Assembly (NCBI RefSeq): GCF_051020955.1
Contig: NW_027476169.1
Location: 310,001 to 374,000, forward strand
Length of the DNA stretch: 64,000 bases
Direction: 5' to 3'
Source of the DNA: Megalopta genalis
Taxonomy: Eukaryota; Arthropoda; Insecta; Hymenoptera; Halictidae
This document shows positions 61,780 to 64,000 of the stretch, piece after piece. The notes beneath the pieces were generated by a model. The model saw only the letters and a list, made by a program, of their open reading frames with translations. It did no database searches and was not told where the DNA came from. Positions within the stretch are counted from its first letter, which is position 1. Each line of letters begins with the position of its first letter. Made by a program: the position numbers and the translations under genes.

Positions 61780-64000
61780 AGTTCCAGATTTGTGTGGTTT
61801 TCCCGAGGTTGTGCTTGTCGCGTTGACCTCCTTCTTCTTGGTGGCTCACTGAATGCTTGAAAAAAAAATATAACCTTAAAGAACCTTTTGTAAAAATATG
61901 TTTACTCCGAAAGCTTGAAAGCTTTGGTAACGTAAAAAAGCAATGTACAATTAAAGAAGAAAAGCGCGGTGTTTTCTAGCTCAAATGGAACAGCCATTGT
62001 TCGAGCAACGTTCTGAATTAGTGAATTTTCTTCTAAATTAGTAAAAAGAACGTCTGAGAAACTTGACATGGGCGCATGATGCATAATCTACGACAGAAGC
62101 ACAGATTTTTATAGAAACTGTGTTAACCGCAAAAGGTTTTTCTTCTTGCCCTTTGTACTATGGATTCCTTTCTCACAGGCTACGTTGATTGCACCGCTTT
62201 GTTTTGGACCCTTCAACGGCCAGCAACGTGGCATTCGCGTCGTAAATATTTTGTAGAATGTTAAAGAACGAAGACTAAATTAAATGAAGTTTTTAATTTT
62301 TAATTTAAAAGAATTTTTTATTTTTCTCTTGTTTTTCCTTTTTAATCGAATTCTCCATTATAAAAGAAATTTGTCCACGATCTCGTACAGAAAAATGAAA
62401 AACCATCCCCGTGGATGGAGTGTTGTCAATCATTTTCCTAATAAAATGGGGAAATTTTTGTTTCTTACATGTCTCAGTTTACTTTTATTTCGATATTGTA
62501 ATTACAGGAGAATCAAATTCCTTTTTGGTTTAGGGGAATTTTTTATTCTATTTTATTCTATTAGTTTATTCTGCATTTTATTCTGTTATTTTATTCTATT
62601 ATTTTATTCTGTATTTTATTCTGTTATTTTATTCTGTATTTTATCCTGTTATTTTATTCTGTATTTTATTCTATTATGTTATTCTCTATTTTATTCTATT
62701 ATTTTATTCTGTATTTTATTCTATTATTTTATTCTGTATTTTATTCTCTATTTTATTCTATTATTTTATTCTCTATTTTATTCTCTATTTTATTCTATAC
62801 TGTTCTACTATTTAATTTATTCCATTTCGAGGAAATGGATAACGTTCGTATGTATTATATATTACTTATTATTAACACAATATGTATTTAGTGAACAGTT
62901 TTTTACTATGCGTGTACATTGCTACGGCGCTTTACTGAACTACGCACCTTTAACCTATACAGTGCAGTTCTCGACGAGCTGGCGCAACACGCTCGATCGC
63001 AGAGTACCTATACCTAATTTGTAAAGTGCTAGGAATAGTAGCCGTGTGTGTATGTGTGTGTACATTTAAAAGAAAATGAGTTATGTCCAATATTCCGAGA
63101 AAATTAAATATTCAAGTTCAAACAAATTCAGATTCAAATAGGTCATTCTCGAGGTTATAATCGAATAGGTTAATGTCAATTTATCGTCGTATAGAGGTCT
63201 TATTTTCTCTGTCAAAGTTCGCCTTCGTCGAGAAACCTACAGCAATACCTACGCCGACCCTATCGCTGTTGTTGAACTTTTAAACATTTTTCACTTTTTA
63301 AACAATGATCCCGAACACCGTCCCCCGATACCAACTTATCGAAACAAACGAAACGCGCCCGACAGCGCCGTGCGCGCTCGGCGCGAGCGAGACGACGCGA
63401 AGGTAGCCGACGAAGCACGAGACAAAGGGAAAACCGGTGAACGCAGGGGACAACGCGACAGAGTTCCGTTCGTAACGAAATGAAACCCGGAGCCAACGTA
63501 GCAGAACGAAAAGTAAAGGAACGAAGGACGGAGTTTAATGAAATATTGTGTATCGTAGAATGCGGCGGCGTGGCGGGACGAAGTCTCGCGCAACAGCGGA
63601 CGTACCGAAACGAGGAGAAACCGGAAGCAAACGGTTTTCGGATGAAACGCTAAACGGAGAGAGAGCCGTGGAAGAAACTAGAATTGCCGGACTAGAGAGC
63701 GGGTAACGAACAGAACGGAATTAGGATGAAATACGGAACGGGGAACGCGAAGAAACTCGGAGCGGGCGGACTAGAGTGGCGGCGCGGAACGATCGGAGCG
63801 TTAAACCGGTTGCAAAGAAGACATTACATCCGCTTCTTTGATCTTCTTAGCAGTAGTAATATAGCAGTAGTAATATAGCAGTAGACTATCGCGTTTCGAA
63901 GCGGTCGACCGAAGCGACTCTTAACGTGATTAATATACAGAAGCGACAACAGGTTCATCTCCTGTGTCTCGGGTGGCTTTTGAGTGTCGCGAATCGTCCT
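61780..64000. other. Presumed glypican intron, right end of window
   Basis: Apart from the TTTTATTCT microsatellite I recognise no element or exon. From about 63300 the plus strand becomes purine-rich and CpG-rich, with a small repeat AGTAGTAATATAGC (63850-63883). This could be another promoter or leader exon, but no coding frame can be supported. Confidence 0.35.
62530..62815. repeat. TTTTATTCTRT microsatellite
   Basis: ATTTTATTCTGTATTTTATT and close variants over almost 300 bp. The long hydrophobic frame across it is a repeat artefact. Confidence 0.85.

Noticed and set aside
62284..63024. 246-codon hydrophobic ORF that looks like a membrane protein
   Set aside because: The hydrophobic run (YFILLFYS-type) comes from the TTTTATTCT microsatellite, not from coding sequence.

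Overview
The window is animal nuclear DNA, most likely from an insect and probably a hymenopteran. The reasons are inferential: short GC-rich, CpG-rich promoter patches in a very AT-rich background, mariner-type ends, TTAA-flanked piggyBac-like miniature elements, and protein sequences closest to insect versions of conserved genes. No CRISPR array, operon or bacterial feature is present. I recognise no tRNA or rRNA.

Layout. (1) 1-13692, minus strand: serine palmitoyltransferase subunit 2 (lace/SPTLC2). Eight coding exons are reconstructed with matching splice phases; the 3' end runs off the left edge. One intron appears to be of the GC-AG class. (2) About 13.7-15.8 kb: divergent intergenic region with palindromic NRF-1-type sites. 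(3) 15796-45929, plus strand: reticulon (Rtnl1). Four shared exons (42.8-45.9 kb) encode the reticulon-homology domain. At least four separate first exons (15.8, 21.4, 35.5 and 40.8 kb), plus a 36-nt exon at 29.0 kb, all end in splice phase 1, as the first shared exon requires. The intervening introns of about 27 kb are packed with miniature elements. (4) 50620-54171, plus strand: WDR35/IFT121 (Oseg4), an intraflagellar-transport IFT-A subunit, with its whole 1183-codon reading frame in one exon. (5) 55849-56008, plus strand: signal-peptide exon of a glypican-like proteoglycan; the rest of the gene lies beyond the right edge. (6) 58.9-61.0 kb, minus strand: a tentative two-exon small gene inside the presumed glypican intron.

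The non-coding part holds several families of palindromic non-autonomous elements: A (about 330 bp, ends CAGGGTGTCCCA, CCAAT-rich core), B (about 220 bp, ends TACAGTAATGTCTC), C, D and E (TTAA-flanked, piggyBac-like), F, G and H. There are two internally deleted mariner copies, a 306-bp near-perfect palindrome at 22.2-22.5 kb, and large AT-rich satellites (56.9-57.6 and 58.3-58.8 kb).

The recognised genes are functionally unrelated: sphingolipid synthesis, ER shaping, ciliary transport and morphogen co-reception. They do not form a pathway. I found no convincing new biological system. The best leads are the multi-promoter structure of Rtnl1 with CCAAT-bearing elements near two of its start exons, the long hairpin inside its intron, the repeated AT expansion at the centres of unrelated palindromes, and the possible small minus-strand gene.
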